NCBI GenBank assembly: GCA_027451345.1
Contig: DAIDJO010000061.1
Coordinates: 1-37,641, forward strand
Length of the DNA stretch: 37,641 nt
DNA from: Solirubrobacterales bacterium
Lineage (GTDB): Bacteria > Actinomycetota > Thermoleophilia > Solirubrobacterales > Solirubrobacteraceae
Direction: 5' to 3'
The notes beneath the pieces are model-generated. The model did no database searches. It was not told where the DNA came from and worked only from the letters and a program-made list of their open reading frames with translations. The position numbers and the translations under genes were made by a program. Below, one piece after another: positions 25,776-33,526 of the stretch. The number at the start of each line of letters is the position of its first letter. The stretch's first letter is position 1.

Positions 25776-26771
25776 ATGGCATCAAGCCAAGACTTTGAAG
25801 AGGATCCGCGAAACGCTGAGGCGCTGGTCTATGTGAACGGGCAGCTTGTCCCCCGGGCAGAGGCCGTCGTTTCTGTGTTCGACGCCGGCTTCAGCCTTGG
25901 CGATGGCATCTGGGACAGCTTCCGTCTGCATCGGGGTACGCTCGTGTTCGCGGATGCGCACCTTGATCGACTCTTCTGGGGAACGGGCGCCATCAAGTTG
26001 GACATCGGGATGTCGAAAGATGAGCTGCTTGAGGTCGTGAAATCGACCCTCGTCGCCAACGACATGGTCGACGGCGTTCATATCCGGCTGATGGTGACTC
26101 GCGGAAAGAAGCGGAGCCCCACACAGGATCCGAGGCTATGTCTGGGTAAGAGCACGGTTGTGGTTGTCCCAGAGTGGAAGCAGGCACGTCCGGAACTGGC
26201 CGAGCACGGATTGACTCTCTTCACTTCAACCATTCGCTGCTCGCGCAACGACATGTTCGACATGCGACTCAATTCGCACAGTCGCCTCAACCTGATCACG
26301 GCCCTTATTCAGGCGATTGACGCGGACGCTGATGAAGCCCTGATGCTTGATGCGAATGGTTACGTTGCCAGCTGCAACTCGACCAACTTCTTCTTTGTCG
26401 CGAACGGGACTGTCCACACCTCGACCGGGCAGTCATGCTTCAAGGGCATCACCCGCGGCAACGTGCTCGATATCTGCCGTGCCCAGGGCATTCCCCTGGC
26501 AATCGGCGATTTCGGCCTAGCCGACGTCTACGGAGCCGACGAGTCGTTCGTCACCGGCACGTTCGGTGGCATCTCGCCGGTCAGCAGGATCGACGGACGT
26601 GCTCTGCCGACCTGTCCCGGCCCCGTCACCTCACTGCTTCGTGAGCTTTATGCCCAGCGTATCGACGACGAGGTTGCCTCTGGCCCGGCACGAAACCGCA
26701 TCACGGGGGCGGTCGCGATCAACGAGCAGCGCCTGGCAGACGCGCACAAGCTTCGCGGCCTGTGTCCATAG
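25776..26771 (+). CDS. Class IV aminotransferase-like protein lacking the usual PLP lysine
   Basis: A 331-residue protein of the branched-chain/D-amino-acid aminotransferase fold. Landmarks are VFDAGFSLGDGIWDSFRLHRG near the N-terminus, HIRLMVTRG, DEALMLDANGYVASCNSTNF, and GITRGNVLDICRAQGIP, which binds the PLP phosphate. Where related proteins have a DxK-L-N motif carrying the Schiff-base lysine, this one reads DMRLNSHSRLN, with Arg164 (codon CGA at 26265) at the lysine position and no Lys within the next 30 residues. GGAGAG before the ATG is a good ribosome-binding site. As the last gene of the peptide operon it may act on released amino acids, but its chemistry must differ if the Lys is truly absent. 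Confidence 0.85.
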   Translation: MASSQDFEEDPRNAEALVYVNGQLVPRAEAVVSVFDAGFSLGDGIWDSFRLHRGTLVFADAHLDRLFWGTGAIKLDIGMSKDELLEVVKSTLVANDMVDGVHIRLMVTRGKKRSPTQDPRLCLGKSTVVVVPEWKQARPELAEHGLTLFTSTIRCSRNDMFDMRLNSHSRLNLITALIQAIDADADEALMLDANGYVASCNSTNFFFVANGTVHTSTGQSCFKGITRGNVLDICRAQGIPLAIGDFGLADVYGADESFVTGTFGGISPVSRIDGRALPTCPGPVTSLLRELYAQRIDDEVASGPARNRITGAVAINEQRLADAHKLRGLCP

Positions 26772-26894
26772 GTTTCCTTGCCTCGTCACCCATCGATCCC
26801 ATACTGAACTACTGGCTGTCGCAGCAGAACCTTTGTCCCTGTAGATCCTGCTCTGGCGGATGCAGCCATCGCGCTCGTGCGCCGTTGGCTTGAC

Positions 26895-27560
26895 GCCAGC
26901 GCACTTATCGGGCCGCTCGGTCCGGAGCCGCTCCCCGGGAACTGTGGAATCGCCGCGCCCAGCCGTTTGCGGCGCTTGGCCGGCACCCTGAGCCCTTCCT
27001 CGCGCCACAACCGCTGCACCCGCTTGCGGTTGATGCTCCAGCCCTGATCGAGCAGATGCCGGTCCGCCGGACGGTATCCCCACTGCGGCCGCCGGCGCGA
27101 GAACGCCCGCAGCTCCGCTCTGAGCGCTGCGTCGTCCTGTGCGACGACCGGCTCGCGTCGCTGCGTCGACCTGGACTGCCCGACATACCGGCACGCCCGC
27201 CGCTCCGAGATCCCGAAACGGTCCTGCAGCATCAGGACCGCCGGCGTCGGCGCGACGGGCTCACCAGTTTCCCCTCGACACCTCGTTGAGCGCCGCGATA
27301 TTCAACGCCTGGTCGGCGACGATCCGCTTCAACCGCTGGTTCTCCGCCTCGAGCTCCTTCAGCCGTTTGGCGTCGTCGGCCTTCATCCCGCCGAACTGGT
27401 TATGCCACCGATAGAACGTCTGCACGGACACCTCGAGGTGTTTGATCACGTCCGGCAACTCGTACCCCTCGCCAGCCGCCTGCCGGCCTCCCTCAGCTTG
27501 CGAACGACCTGCTCCGGCGTGTGCCTGCGTCGCGCATCTACTCGCTCCTTCGACCCATTC
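26895..27560 (-). pseudogene. Decayed IS3-family insertion sequence (orfA plus truncated orfB)
   Basis: On the minus strand an OrfA begins near 27550 (RRRHTPEQVVRKLREAG), shifts frame near 27468, then continues as LPDVIKHLEVSVQTFYRWHNQ and a leucine-zipper-like ALNIAALNEVSRGNW end at 27261. OrfB starts around 27257 (LVSPSRRRR), is shifted near 27240, resumes with RFGISERRACRYVGQSRSTQR and SINRKRVQRLWREEGLRVPA, shifts again near 26945 and is lost after RAERPDK-like sequence at about 26895. The entire DDE catalytic core is missing. It is an inactive relic that borders the peptide operon on its right side. Confidence 0.82.
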
Positions 27561-27669
27561 TCCAGGGCCGTTGGAGCTCTCACAGCGGATGGACCGACTT
27601 CGGGGGAGCCGGCCAGGTGGTATGCCCCGTCGTTGCGCGCGAATCGATCTCCGTTTGCGACGGGCGCCC

Positions 27670-28575
27670 TCAACCGTGTTTGCGGGTCATGGGCCTCAGC
27701 TCCAGGAGTTCGCTGAAGCCCAGGCGTCGCACGAAGTCCTGGCGGGAGCGCTCGGTGACAGCGATGACCTCCTCGACATCCGATTGGGTGAAGTCGACCA
27801 CGGAGCGGGCTGGTTTCTGGCCGATCGGGAGCGCAAGGATCCTGGCGATCTCGTGCGCGACCGCGACCGGGTCGGCGTCGACGCTTGGATCGAACAATGC
27901 TGCGGTCGCCTGCTCGTTGCGGGCGACGAGCTTGTCGAGTTCGGCGTAGGCGGCGCTCACTCGCTGGTCGGCGGCGTGGCTGGCGTTGGGGAAGTGGTCG
28001 GTGCCGCTGGTGAACGCCCCGGGCATCACGATCGTGGTCTCGATCCCGAACTGGCTCACCTCGTATGCGGTCTCCATCGCGAGCGCGTCGAAGGCGAACT
28101 TGGAGGCGACGTAGGGGCCGAGGAACGGCGGGACGCTCACCGTGGTCGTGCTCCCGATGTAGATGAGCGTCCCGGCCCGGTGTTCGCGCATGTGCGGGAG
28201 CGCGGCGCGGTTGACGCGCTGGGCCCCCAGCACGTTCACGTCGAACAGGTGCGCGATCTCCTCGGCCGTGAACGCTTCCACGTACCCGACGTAGAGGTGC
28301 CCGGCGTTGTGTACGACGACGTCGAGCTCGCCCGCCTCGTCTAGGACGGTGGCGACGGCCGTGTCGGCGGATTCCTGTGACTGGACGTCCAGCTCGACGA
28401 TCCGCAGGTCCGTGCCGGCAGCGCTGGCCCGCGTGCGCATGCTCTGCGCACGGTGGTTGTTGCGCCCCTCTGGGTCACGCATGCTGGCGTACACCGTGTG
28501 GCCAGCCGCGGCGAGCGTGGTGGCGGTGAGGTTGCCGATGCCGGTGCTGGCGCCGGTCACTAGTACGACTGACAT
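27670..28575 (-). CDS. Short-chain dehydrogenase/reductase
   Basis: A 301-residue classical SDR oxidoreductase. The ATG at 28575 lies 9 bases after AGGAG; an upstream extension has no support. The cofactor loop is VTGASTGIGNLTA (TGxxxGIG), the structural motif is HNAGHLY (NAG), and the catalytic pair is Tyr and Lys in GPYVASKFAFDALAME. The Arg in ASMRDPEGRNN after the second strand suggests NADP. The C-terminal 60 residues are longer than in minimal SDRs and may cap a hydrophobic substrate. It is the last of three minus-strand genes (hydrolase, SDR, SDR), 66 bp after its neighbour. Substrate unknown. Confidence 0.88.
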   Translation of the reverse strand: MSVVLVTGASTGIGNLTATTLAAAGHTVYASMRDPEGRNNHRAQSMRTRASAAGTDLRIVELDVQSQESADTAVATVLDEAGELDVVVHNAGHLYVGYVEAFTAEEIAHLFDVNVLGAQRVNRAALPHMREHRAGTLIYIGSTTTVSVPPFLGPYVASKFAFDALAMETAYEVSQFGIETTIVMPGAFTSGTDHFPNASHAADQRVSAAYAELDKLVARNEQATAALFDPSVDADPVAVAHEIARILALPIGQKPARSVVDFTQSDVEEVIAVTERSRQDFVRRLGFSELLELRPMTRKHG

Positions 28576-28641
28576 TTCGTTGGTCTCCTGTTCTGTGGTG
28601 GTGGAGCGGGCGCGGGCGTTCGTCAACGCGCGGCGCGGTGG

Positions 28642-29382
28642 TCAGGCGGCGCCCCCGTTGGCGTGGATCACCTGGCCGTTCAGCCAGTGCCCGGCTCCGG
28701 CGAGGAAGGCGGCGAGCTCGGCGATGTCTGCCGGGGTGCCGAGTCGCTCGAGCGGCGCGAACTTGGCCGCTCGCTCGATGGCGTCCCGGTCCTTACCGTC
28801 GAAGAACAGATCCGTGGCGGTGGGGCCGGGCGCGATCGCATTGACGGTGACATCACGGCCACGCAGCTCGCGGGCGAGGATCAACGTCAGCCCCTCGACC
28901 GCGGCCTTGCTCGCCGCGTAGGCTCCGTAGCCCGGAATCGCGAGGCGGGTGACGCTGCTCGAGAGGTTGATGATCGCCCCGCCCGACCGTACGCGTCGCG
29001 CCGCCTGCTGGCTGACGATGAACGTACCCCGGATGTTGGTCCGGTAGATGCGGTCGAGCGCGTCCAGCTCGAGCTCGGCAACCGGGCTGAGCGGCATGAT
29101 GCCCGCGGCGTTGACGACGACGTCGATTCCGCCGAGCTCGGCTTCGGCCCGGTCGAAGGCCGCCGAGACGGCCGCGGCATCGCCGACGTCGAGCTGCAGC
29201 GCGAGCGCGCGGCCTCCGTTCGCTGCGACGGCCTTAACAACGTCGTCGGCCTGCCCGGCGTTGCTGGCGTAGCCGACCGCGACGGCATGACCATCGGTGG
29301 CGAGCCGCAGCGCGATCGCGCGGCCGATCCCACGTGAGCCGCCAGTGACCAGAGCCACGCGGCCAGGATCTTCACTGGGCAT
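28642..29382 (-). CDS. Short-chain dehydrogenase/reductase (FabG-like)
   Basis: A 246-residue SDR. The ATG at 29382 follows GAGAGG with 8-base spacing. It has TGGSRGIGRAIA, NAAGIMPLS, the Ser in INLSSSVTR, and Tyr-X3-Lys in GYGAYAASKAAVEGL. The end, GHWLNGQVIHANGGAA, is the FabG-type C-terminus. The GYAS stretch after strand two favours NADP. It begins 14 bp after the hydrolase stop, so both belong to one transcript. A ketone/alcohol oxidoreductase working on the product of the hydrolase is likely. Confidence 0.9.
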   Translation of the reverse strand: MPSEDPGRVALVTGGSRGIGRAIALRLATDGHAVAVGYASNAGQADDVVKAVAANGGRALALQLDVGDAAAVSAAFDRAEAELGGIDVVVNAAGIMPLSPVAELELDALDRIYRTNIRGTFIVSQQAARRVRSGGAIINLSSSVTRLAIPGYGAYAASKAAVEGLTLILARELRGRDVTVNAIAPGPTATDLFFDGKDRDAIERAAKFAPLERLGTPADIAELAAFLAGAGHWLNGQVIHANGGAA

Positions 29383-29396
29383 TGACACTTCCTCTC

Positions 29397-30311
29397 TCAG
29401 TAGACGCGCGCGGCCACGCCGCCGCGCACGTGGTCGGTGATAAAGCGCCCGGCGCCACCCAGCGCGCGGTCGCCTTCCTCGAGGATCTCCGCAAAGGCCT
29501 GAAAGACGTGCGGGACGTCCGGGGTCACCTCGAGCGTCACCTCGACGCCGGCATGCGCGGCGCGGGTGGCCAGCCGGGTCGCGTCGTCGAGCAGGATCTC
29601 GTTGCCGCCGACCTGGATGAGCAGCGGCGCCATCCCTGCGAGGTCCGCGAATACCGGGCTGATCCTGGGATCGCGGGCATCGACGGGACCCACATAGTCA
29701 GCCGCTCGACGCCGCAGGCCCTCAGCGTCGACCGAGGGGTCGGCCGCGGCGTTCAGCGCGACGCTCTCTCCTGAGAGGCTGAGGTCGGCCCAGGGTGAGA
29801 GCACGACCGTGCAGGACGGCTGCGGAAGTCCGTGTTCGAACAGTGTCGAGACCAGCGCGACCGCCAACCCGCCGCCGGCCGACTCGCCGGCGACGACGAT
29901 GTCCTCTGGCGCGACGCCCGACTCCAGCAGGCCACGGAAGGCTGCGAGCGCATCCTCCAGCGCCGCCGGGTATGGATGCTCGGGCGCCAGGCGGTACTCG
30001 ACCGAGACGACTCTCGCGTGAGCCCGGCGTCCCAACTCGGACGCCAGTCCGGCAGCCGCCGCGGCCGAGCCCATCGTGTAAGCGCCGCCGTGCAAGTAGA
30101 GGATCACTGTGTCCGCGCCGATTCCCTCGACCGCGATCTCGACGACCGGCACGCCACCGAGCGTCGTGGCGCGAGTGGTGACGTCCTCGGGCAGCGGGTG
30201 CGAGGTCATGATCGCCGCGAGCACCCCACGCTGCACCTCCAGGTCGCCACCGAAGTCAAGCGGCGCCTCCCGCATCAGCCTCTCCACCTCACGTCTCTGC
30301 TGCAGGCTCAT
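29397..30311 (-). CDS. Alpha/beta-hydrolase, HSL-family esterase
   Basis: A 304-residue esterase of the hormone-sensitive lipase family. HGGAYTMGS forms the oxyanion hole and GESAGGGLAVAL carries the nucleophilic Ser. The Asp is expected in the LLIQVGGNEILLDD stretch, and the His is in DVPHVFQAF. The ATG at 30311 lies 9 bases after AGGAGG. It probably cleaves short-chain or cyclic esters, whose alcohol or ketone parts the two downstream SDRs could process. It is divergent from the TetR gene, with the operator at 30379-30401 between them. Confidence 0.9.
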   Translation of the reverse strand: MSLQQRREVERLMREAPLDFGGDLEVQRGVLAAIMTSHPLPEDVTTRATTLGGVPVVEIAVEGIGADTVILYLHGGAYTMGSAAAAAGLASELGRRAHARVVSVEYRLAPEHPYPAALEDALAAFRGLLESGVAPEDIVVAGESAGGGLAVALVSTLFEHGLPQPSCTVVLSPWADLSLSGESVALNAAADPSVDAEGLRRRAADYVGPVDARDPRISPVFADLAGMAPLLIQVGGNEILLDDATRLATRAAHAGVEVTLEVTPDVPHVFQAFAEILEEGDRALGGAGRFITDHVRGGVAARVY

Positions 30312-30378
30312 CGAGCGCTACCTCCTGTCCCGCCCCTGGGGGCGGAGTTGATATGAACGGTGCGTCCATTTATATCAA

Positions 30379-30401
30379 CATATGGACTGAACGTCCATAT
30401 G
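30379..30401. promoter_or_regulatory. Palindromic operator between hydrolase and TetR genes
   Basis: CATATGGAC (30379-30387) and GTCCATATG (30393-30401) are perfect inverted repeats with a 5-bp spacer. A further GTCCAT half site lies at 30365. This is the expected size and position for a TetR dimer operator controlling both divergent genes. Confidence 0.75.
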
Positions 30402-30416
30402 TGCGAGGATGTTCTG

Positions 30417-31172
30417 ATGAACAACGCAACAGGGGGAAGCGCCCCGAGACCCGCACCGCCGACTCCGGCGCAGCCCGCGGCTGTCAACCCCACCGGGGGT
30501 CAGCCCCCAACGCGCCGACGCGGGCGCGGGCGGCGCCCAGCCGCCGAGGTGCGCTCCGACGTGCTCCAGACGGCCGAGCGTCTCCTCCTGCAGACCGGCA
30601 TGGGCGGCTTCACGATCGAGGGCGTCGCGATCGAGTCCGGGGTCAGCAAGACGACGATCTACAAGTGGTGGCCGACCAAGGGTGCGCTGGCCTTCGACAG
30701 TTACTTCCACGCCACCGAGGACGAACTGCGCTTCCCGGACACCGGCGACATCGCCGCCGACCTGCGGGCGCAGCTGCATTCACATGTCGCGTTGGTGGGC
30801 GGTCCGACCGGACGCGTGCTCGCCGGGCTCGTAGCCGAGGCCCAGCACGACCCCGAACTGGCCGCCGAGATGCGCGAGCGCTATACCGCCCCGCGTCGGC
30901 GGCTTGCGGTCGAGGCCATCGAGCGAGCCCAGGCACGCGGCCAGATCCGCGCGACCGCCGACCCGGAGGTGCTCGTCGATCAGCTCTGGGGAGCGGTTTA
31001 CCACCGTCTGCTGCTCACCGGTCTGCCCATCACCCCCGAGTTCGCCGACCGTGCACTGGCCAACCTGCTCGACAGCATTCGTCCAGTGGCCGCTCTACAC
31101 GACCGAACCGACCCAGGCGGTGGCCGGGGGTCTGCACCTTCGCGACAGATCACCCCGCGTCTGTCGCCCTAA
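30417..31172 (+). CDS. TetR/AcrR-family transcriptional regulator
   Basis: A 251-residue repressor. The ATG at 30417 lies 8 bases after GAGG. A Pro-rich disordered leader of about 35 residues precedes the HTH, which spans VLQTAERLLLQTGMGGFTIE, then GVSKTTIYKWWPTKGALAFD, the classic TetR recognition helix. The C-terminal domain (TetR_C, helices through LWGAVYHRLLLTGLPITPEF) binds an unknown ligand. It should bind the palindrome immediately upstream and control itself and the hydrolase-SDR genes. Confidence 0.92.
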   Translation: MNNATGGSAPRPAPPTPAQPAAVNPTGGQPPTRRRGRGRRPAAEVRSDVLQTAERLLLQTGMGGFTIEGVAIESGVSKTTIYKWWPTKGALAFDSYFHATEDELRFPDTGDIAADLRAQLHSHVALVGGPTGRVLAGLVAEAQHDPELAAEMRERYTAPRRRLAVEAIERAQARGQIRATADPEVLVDQLWGAVYHRLLLTGLPITPEFADRALANLLDSIRPVAALHDRTDPGGGRGSAPSRQITPRLSP

Positions 31173-31292
31173 GCGCCACCGCACGTCGCCTCGACGTCAC
31201 GTTCGTCGGGATGCCGTCAAACAGACGGCGAGCCATGCCCGGGCCTGCCGCCCGGGGATGGACAACCATGTTGAGCCTCCCACTCCCCTGGG

Positions 31293-31421
31293 GACCCTTT
31301 CGTCGAGGTGTTCCCGTGCCTGGCCGAGGCGAAGTTCATGGTCGAGGACTTCCACCAGGACCACAACCGCTGCCGCCCGCGATCGCCCGGGACGATGACC
31401 CCGCGGCAGCCTTACCCCTAA
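31293..31421 (+). pseudogene. IS3-family OrfB C-terminal remnant
   Basis: Forty-two codons read DPFVEVFPCLAEAKFMVEDF, then HQDHNRCRPRSPGTMTP and a stop. This aligns with the common IS3 OrfB ending (VELFSCLAEARVLIADW, then DYNxRRPHSALG). The rest of the transposase is absent. It lies just left of the intact IS3 element but on the other strand and from a different subgroup, so it is a separate, older insertion. Confidence 0.6.
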
Positions 31422-31445
31422 ACAACACACCTCCCACCAGCTCTC

Positions 31446-31471
31446 CGAGCCGGACCGGTTTCGACGGAGAC
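31446..31471. repeat. Left terminal inverted repeat of the IS3 element
   Basis: It begins GAGCCGGACCGG and ends ACGGAGACT. It matches the reverse complement of 32894-32919 with two small indels and a few substitutions. Confidence 0.7.
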
Positions 31472-31475
31472 TGTT

Positions 31476-32555
31476 TTAGTTGGTTTCTGTTGGTTGGTGG
31501 TGGTCTGATCCTAGGGCTGTAGAGACCAGCTGGGAGCTGTCGTCGACCACCAGCTGTGGCGCGGTCATAGCGGCACCCGGTTCTTCCAGGTGATTTTCAG
31601 CCCTGCTGGTCGCGAAGCGGCGCGTTGTAAGCGGCTGTGAGCCGTTCGGGCGGAGTCCGACGACCGATTGGTCGCCGGCAAACGCGTCGCTTCGAGCGGC
31701 GTGGAGCTGCTCGAACTCGACGGGCGGGATGTCACCGAGTGACTCGTGTAGCCGGCGGTTGTTGAACCAGTCGACGTATTCGAGGATCGCTAGCTCGAGC
31801 TGGGAGCGGGTCTGCCAGACGCGGTCTTTGATCAGTTCGGTCTTGAACGTGTCGACGAAGCTCTCGGCCATCGCGTTGTCGTAGGCGTCGCCGACCGACC
31901 CGACCGAGGCCAGCACGCGATGGTCGTCGATCACCTGCGTGTAGTCATGGGAGGTGTATTGAGAACCGGCATCCGAGTGCGTGATCAGCGTGAAGTCAGC
32001 ACCGGGCTGCCGGGTCCCGAGCGCCATCCGCAAAGCGTCGAGCACGAGGTCGGTGCGCATGTGGGACGCGAGCTGCCACCCGACGATCCGGCGGGAGAAC
32101 ACGTCGATCACGAAGCTGAAGAACAAACGGCCCTCCCAGCACCGCAGGTAGGTGAAGTCGCCGATCCACAGCCGGTCCGGGGCCTGCGCGGTGAAGTTGC
32201 GGTTGACGAGGTCGGGACGCCGCTCAGCGTTCGGGTCCTGCGTCGTGGTGCGCCACGGCTTGCCGCGCCGCTTTGCGCCCACGATCCCGTGGCAGCGCAT
32301 CAGCCGCTGCACCTGGCAGCGCGGCGCCGTCTCCCCGGCACGCCGCAGCGTCTTCCACATCTTGCGGTAGCCGTAGGCGTGGAAGTTCTCCTCATGCGTC
32401 TTGAGGATCACACTGAGCAGCCGCTCGTCCTCGATCGCCCGCTCGGAGCGCTCGCCGGTCCTGCGGTGGTAGTAGGCCGAAGCCGAGACCCGAAGGGCCT
32501 GGCAGATCGGCTCGACCCCGAAACGATCCCGGTAGGTGTCGATGAACCGGGTCAC
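31476..32555 (-). CDS. IS3-family transposase OrfB (DDE integrase core)
   Basis: A 359-residue transposase. The N-terminal HTH_21 region (YHRRTGERS, then YGYRKMWKTLRRAG) is followed by the DDE core: Asp in WIGDFTYLRC, Asp in THSDAGSQYTS and Glu in NAMAESFVDTFKTELI, ending with WFNNRRLHESLGDIPP. The C-terminus extends about 70 residues beyond the usual end and reaches close to the terminal repeat. The GTG at 32555 overlaps the orfA stop. The frame is open back to a TTTTTT run in orfA (complement of 32585-32590), so a -1 frameshift could make an OrfAB fusion as in other IS3 elements. Confidence 0.9.
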   Translation of the reverse strand: MTRFIDTYRDRFGVEPICQALRVSASAYYHRRTGERSERAIEDERLLSVILKTHEENFHAYGYRKMWKTLRRAGETAPRCQVQRLMRCHGIVGAKRRGKPWRTTTQDPNAERRPDLVNRNFTAQAPDRLWIGDFTYLRCWEGRLFFSFVIDVFSRRIVGWQLASHMRTDLVLDALRMALGTRQPGADFTLITHSDAGSQYTSHDYTQVIDDHRVLASVGSVGDAYDNAMAESFVDTFKTELIKDRVWQTRSQLELAILEYVDWFNNRRLHESLGDIPPVEFEQLHAARSDAFAGDQSVVGLRPNGSQPLTTRRFATSRAENHLEEPGAAMTAPQLVVDDSSQLVSTALGSDHHQPTETN

Positions 32556-32851
32556 TTCGGTCGGCTCTCGTCGAGCTCGTTCGCAAAAAACAGCGACGCG
32601 GCACGCAGAATCTCGTTCGCGCGCCGCAGCTCCGCGACCTCACGCTTGAGCTCCTTGATCTGCTCCCGCTCAGCCGTGCTGGGCAGATCCGGCCTGAGGC
32701 CCTGATCGGCCTCGGCCTGACGAACCCGCTTGCGCAGCGTCTCAGCCGGCAACCCGAGCTCGGCAGCGACATGCGACACCGGCCGCCCCGACTCGATCGC
32801 CAGCCGCACACCCCGATCGACGAGCTCCTTCGGATATTTCCTGGTAGGCAT
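32552..32851 (-). CDS. IS3-family transposase OrfA (HTH)
   Basis: A 99-residue DNA-binding subunit. It starts MPTRKYPKELVDRGVRLAIE, followed by an HTH (VSHVAAELGLPAETLRKRVR) and a leucine-zipper-like helix (IKELKREVAELRRANEILRA) typical of IS3 OrfA. A slippery T6 run lies near its end. I place the start at the ATG at 32851 rather than an upstream in-frame start, because homology begins there. Confidence 0.88.
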   Translation of the reverse strand: MPTRKYPKELVDRGVRLAIESGRPVSHVAAELGLPAETLRKRVRQAEADQGLRPDLPSTAEREQIKELKREVAELRRANEILRAASLFFANELDESRPK

Positions 32852-32893
32852 GAACGACGACTTCCTTTCCCGAGGGCAAAACCCTCGCATGGA

Positions 32894-32919
32894 AGTCTCC
32901 GTGAAACCCGGCCTGGCTC
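32894..32919. repeat. Right terminal inverted repeat of the IS3 element
   Basis: On the plus strand it starts AGTCTCCGT and ends GGCTC. It is the inverted partner of 31446-31471. Confidence 0.7.
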
Positions 32920-32923
32920 AGTT

Positions 32924-32960
32924 TGGGTCGGACCCACTAGCACCTAGTGGCGAACGCCAC
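32924..32960. other. Cluster of three overlapping palindromes
   Basis: Within 37 bp lie TGGGTC-G-GACCCA (32924-32936), CCACTAG-CAC-CTAGTGG (32934-32950) and GTGGCG-AA-CGCCAC (32947-32960). They overlap at their edges, so only some can form at once. They sit between the IS3 right end and the lrp-type stop codon and may be a terminator for that gene or an IS target hairpin. Confidence 0.6.
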
Positions 32961-32966
32961 CACGGA

Positions 32967-33413
32967 TTAGTCGTTGCGCCCCAGCACGATTACGGTGCGG
33001 GTCGTGAGCACCTTTGGCCCCCCGCGACGCCCCCTACGAATCCGGTCGACGACGCTCTTGAGGTGTTCAAGATCGCGTACGCGAACGTGCGCGAGAGCAT
33101 CGGGATCGCCAGCGAGGGTGTAGGAGGCGATTACCTCCGGTAACTCGATGACGGCATTGTCGACTTCAGCGACCTGGGTTCCGGGAGCGAACCGCAGCTC
33201 AATGAAGGCGTCGATCTGTTCACCGAGCTGCTGCACGTCGAGGCTAACGGTGTAGCCGCGGATTACCCCGGCGTTCTCCAATCGGGCGATCCGACGTTTG
33301 GCAGCCGGAGGGGATAACCCGACCAAGCGGCCGACCTCGCTGGCAGAACGCCGGGCGTCCTGGGAGAGGACTTCGAGGATCTTTTCATCAGTTCGATCCA
33401 ATCTCGTAGCCAT
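32967..33413 (-). CDS. Lrp/AsnC-family transcriptional regulator
   Basis: A 148-residue regulator with an N-terminal HTH (DRTDEKILEVLSQDARRSAS, then VGLSPPAAKRRIARLENAGVI) and a C-terminal RAM ligand-binding domain (IDAFIELRFAPGTQ, LPEVIASYTLAGDPDALAHV). The ATG at 33413 is preceded by AGAAAG. It is divergent from the broken pyruvate-dehydrogenase-type genes and lpd, and probably once controlled that operon in response to an amino or keto acid. Confidence 0.92.
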   Translation of the reverse strand: MATRLDRTDEKILEVLSQDARRSASEVGRLVGLSPPAAKRRIARLENAGVIRGYTVSLDVQQLGEQIDAFIELRFAPGTQVAEVDNAVIELPEVIASYTLAGDPDALAHVRVRDLEHLKSVVDRIRRGRRGGPKVLTTRTVIVLGRND

Positions 33414-33474
33414 GGCTTTCTAATCGTAACGCAAAGCGACGTGCAAACTTCAGAACGCAACCAAAAACGATCAA

Positions 33475-33492
33475 AAGTATTAGGAGATACTT
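33475..33492. promoter_or_regulatory. Inverted repeat in the divergent lrp-type/E1 promoter region
   Basis: AAGTAT-N6-ATACTT lies in an A/T-rich stretch between the regulator and the E1 remnant. This spacing suits Lrp-type binding. A wider pair GCAACCA (33457) and TGGTTGC (33498) nearly brackets it. Confidence 0.45.
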
Positions 33493-33526
33493 GCAACTGG
33501 TTGCCGGAGCGGTCAAAAATAAACGC

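Larger units (their letters stand above)
31445..32920 (-). mobile_element. Apparently complete IS3-family insertion sequence
   Basis: An element of about 1.48 kb with orfA and orfB on the minus strand. The left end (31446-31471) and the reverse complement of the right end (32894-32919) are imperfect terminal inverted repeats: both start GAGCC, share a CCGGGTTT/CCGGTTT core and end ACGGAGACT. I see no matching target-site duplication in the flanks. Both genes look intact, so it may be recently active. Confidence 0.8.

Noticed and set aside
30353..31522. 389-codon frame overlapping the TetR gene
   Set aside because: Low-complexity Arg/Pro/Ala translation in the alternative frame of a clear TetR gene.
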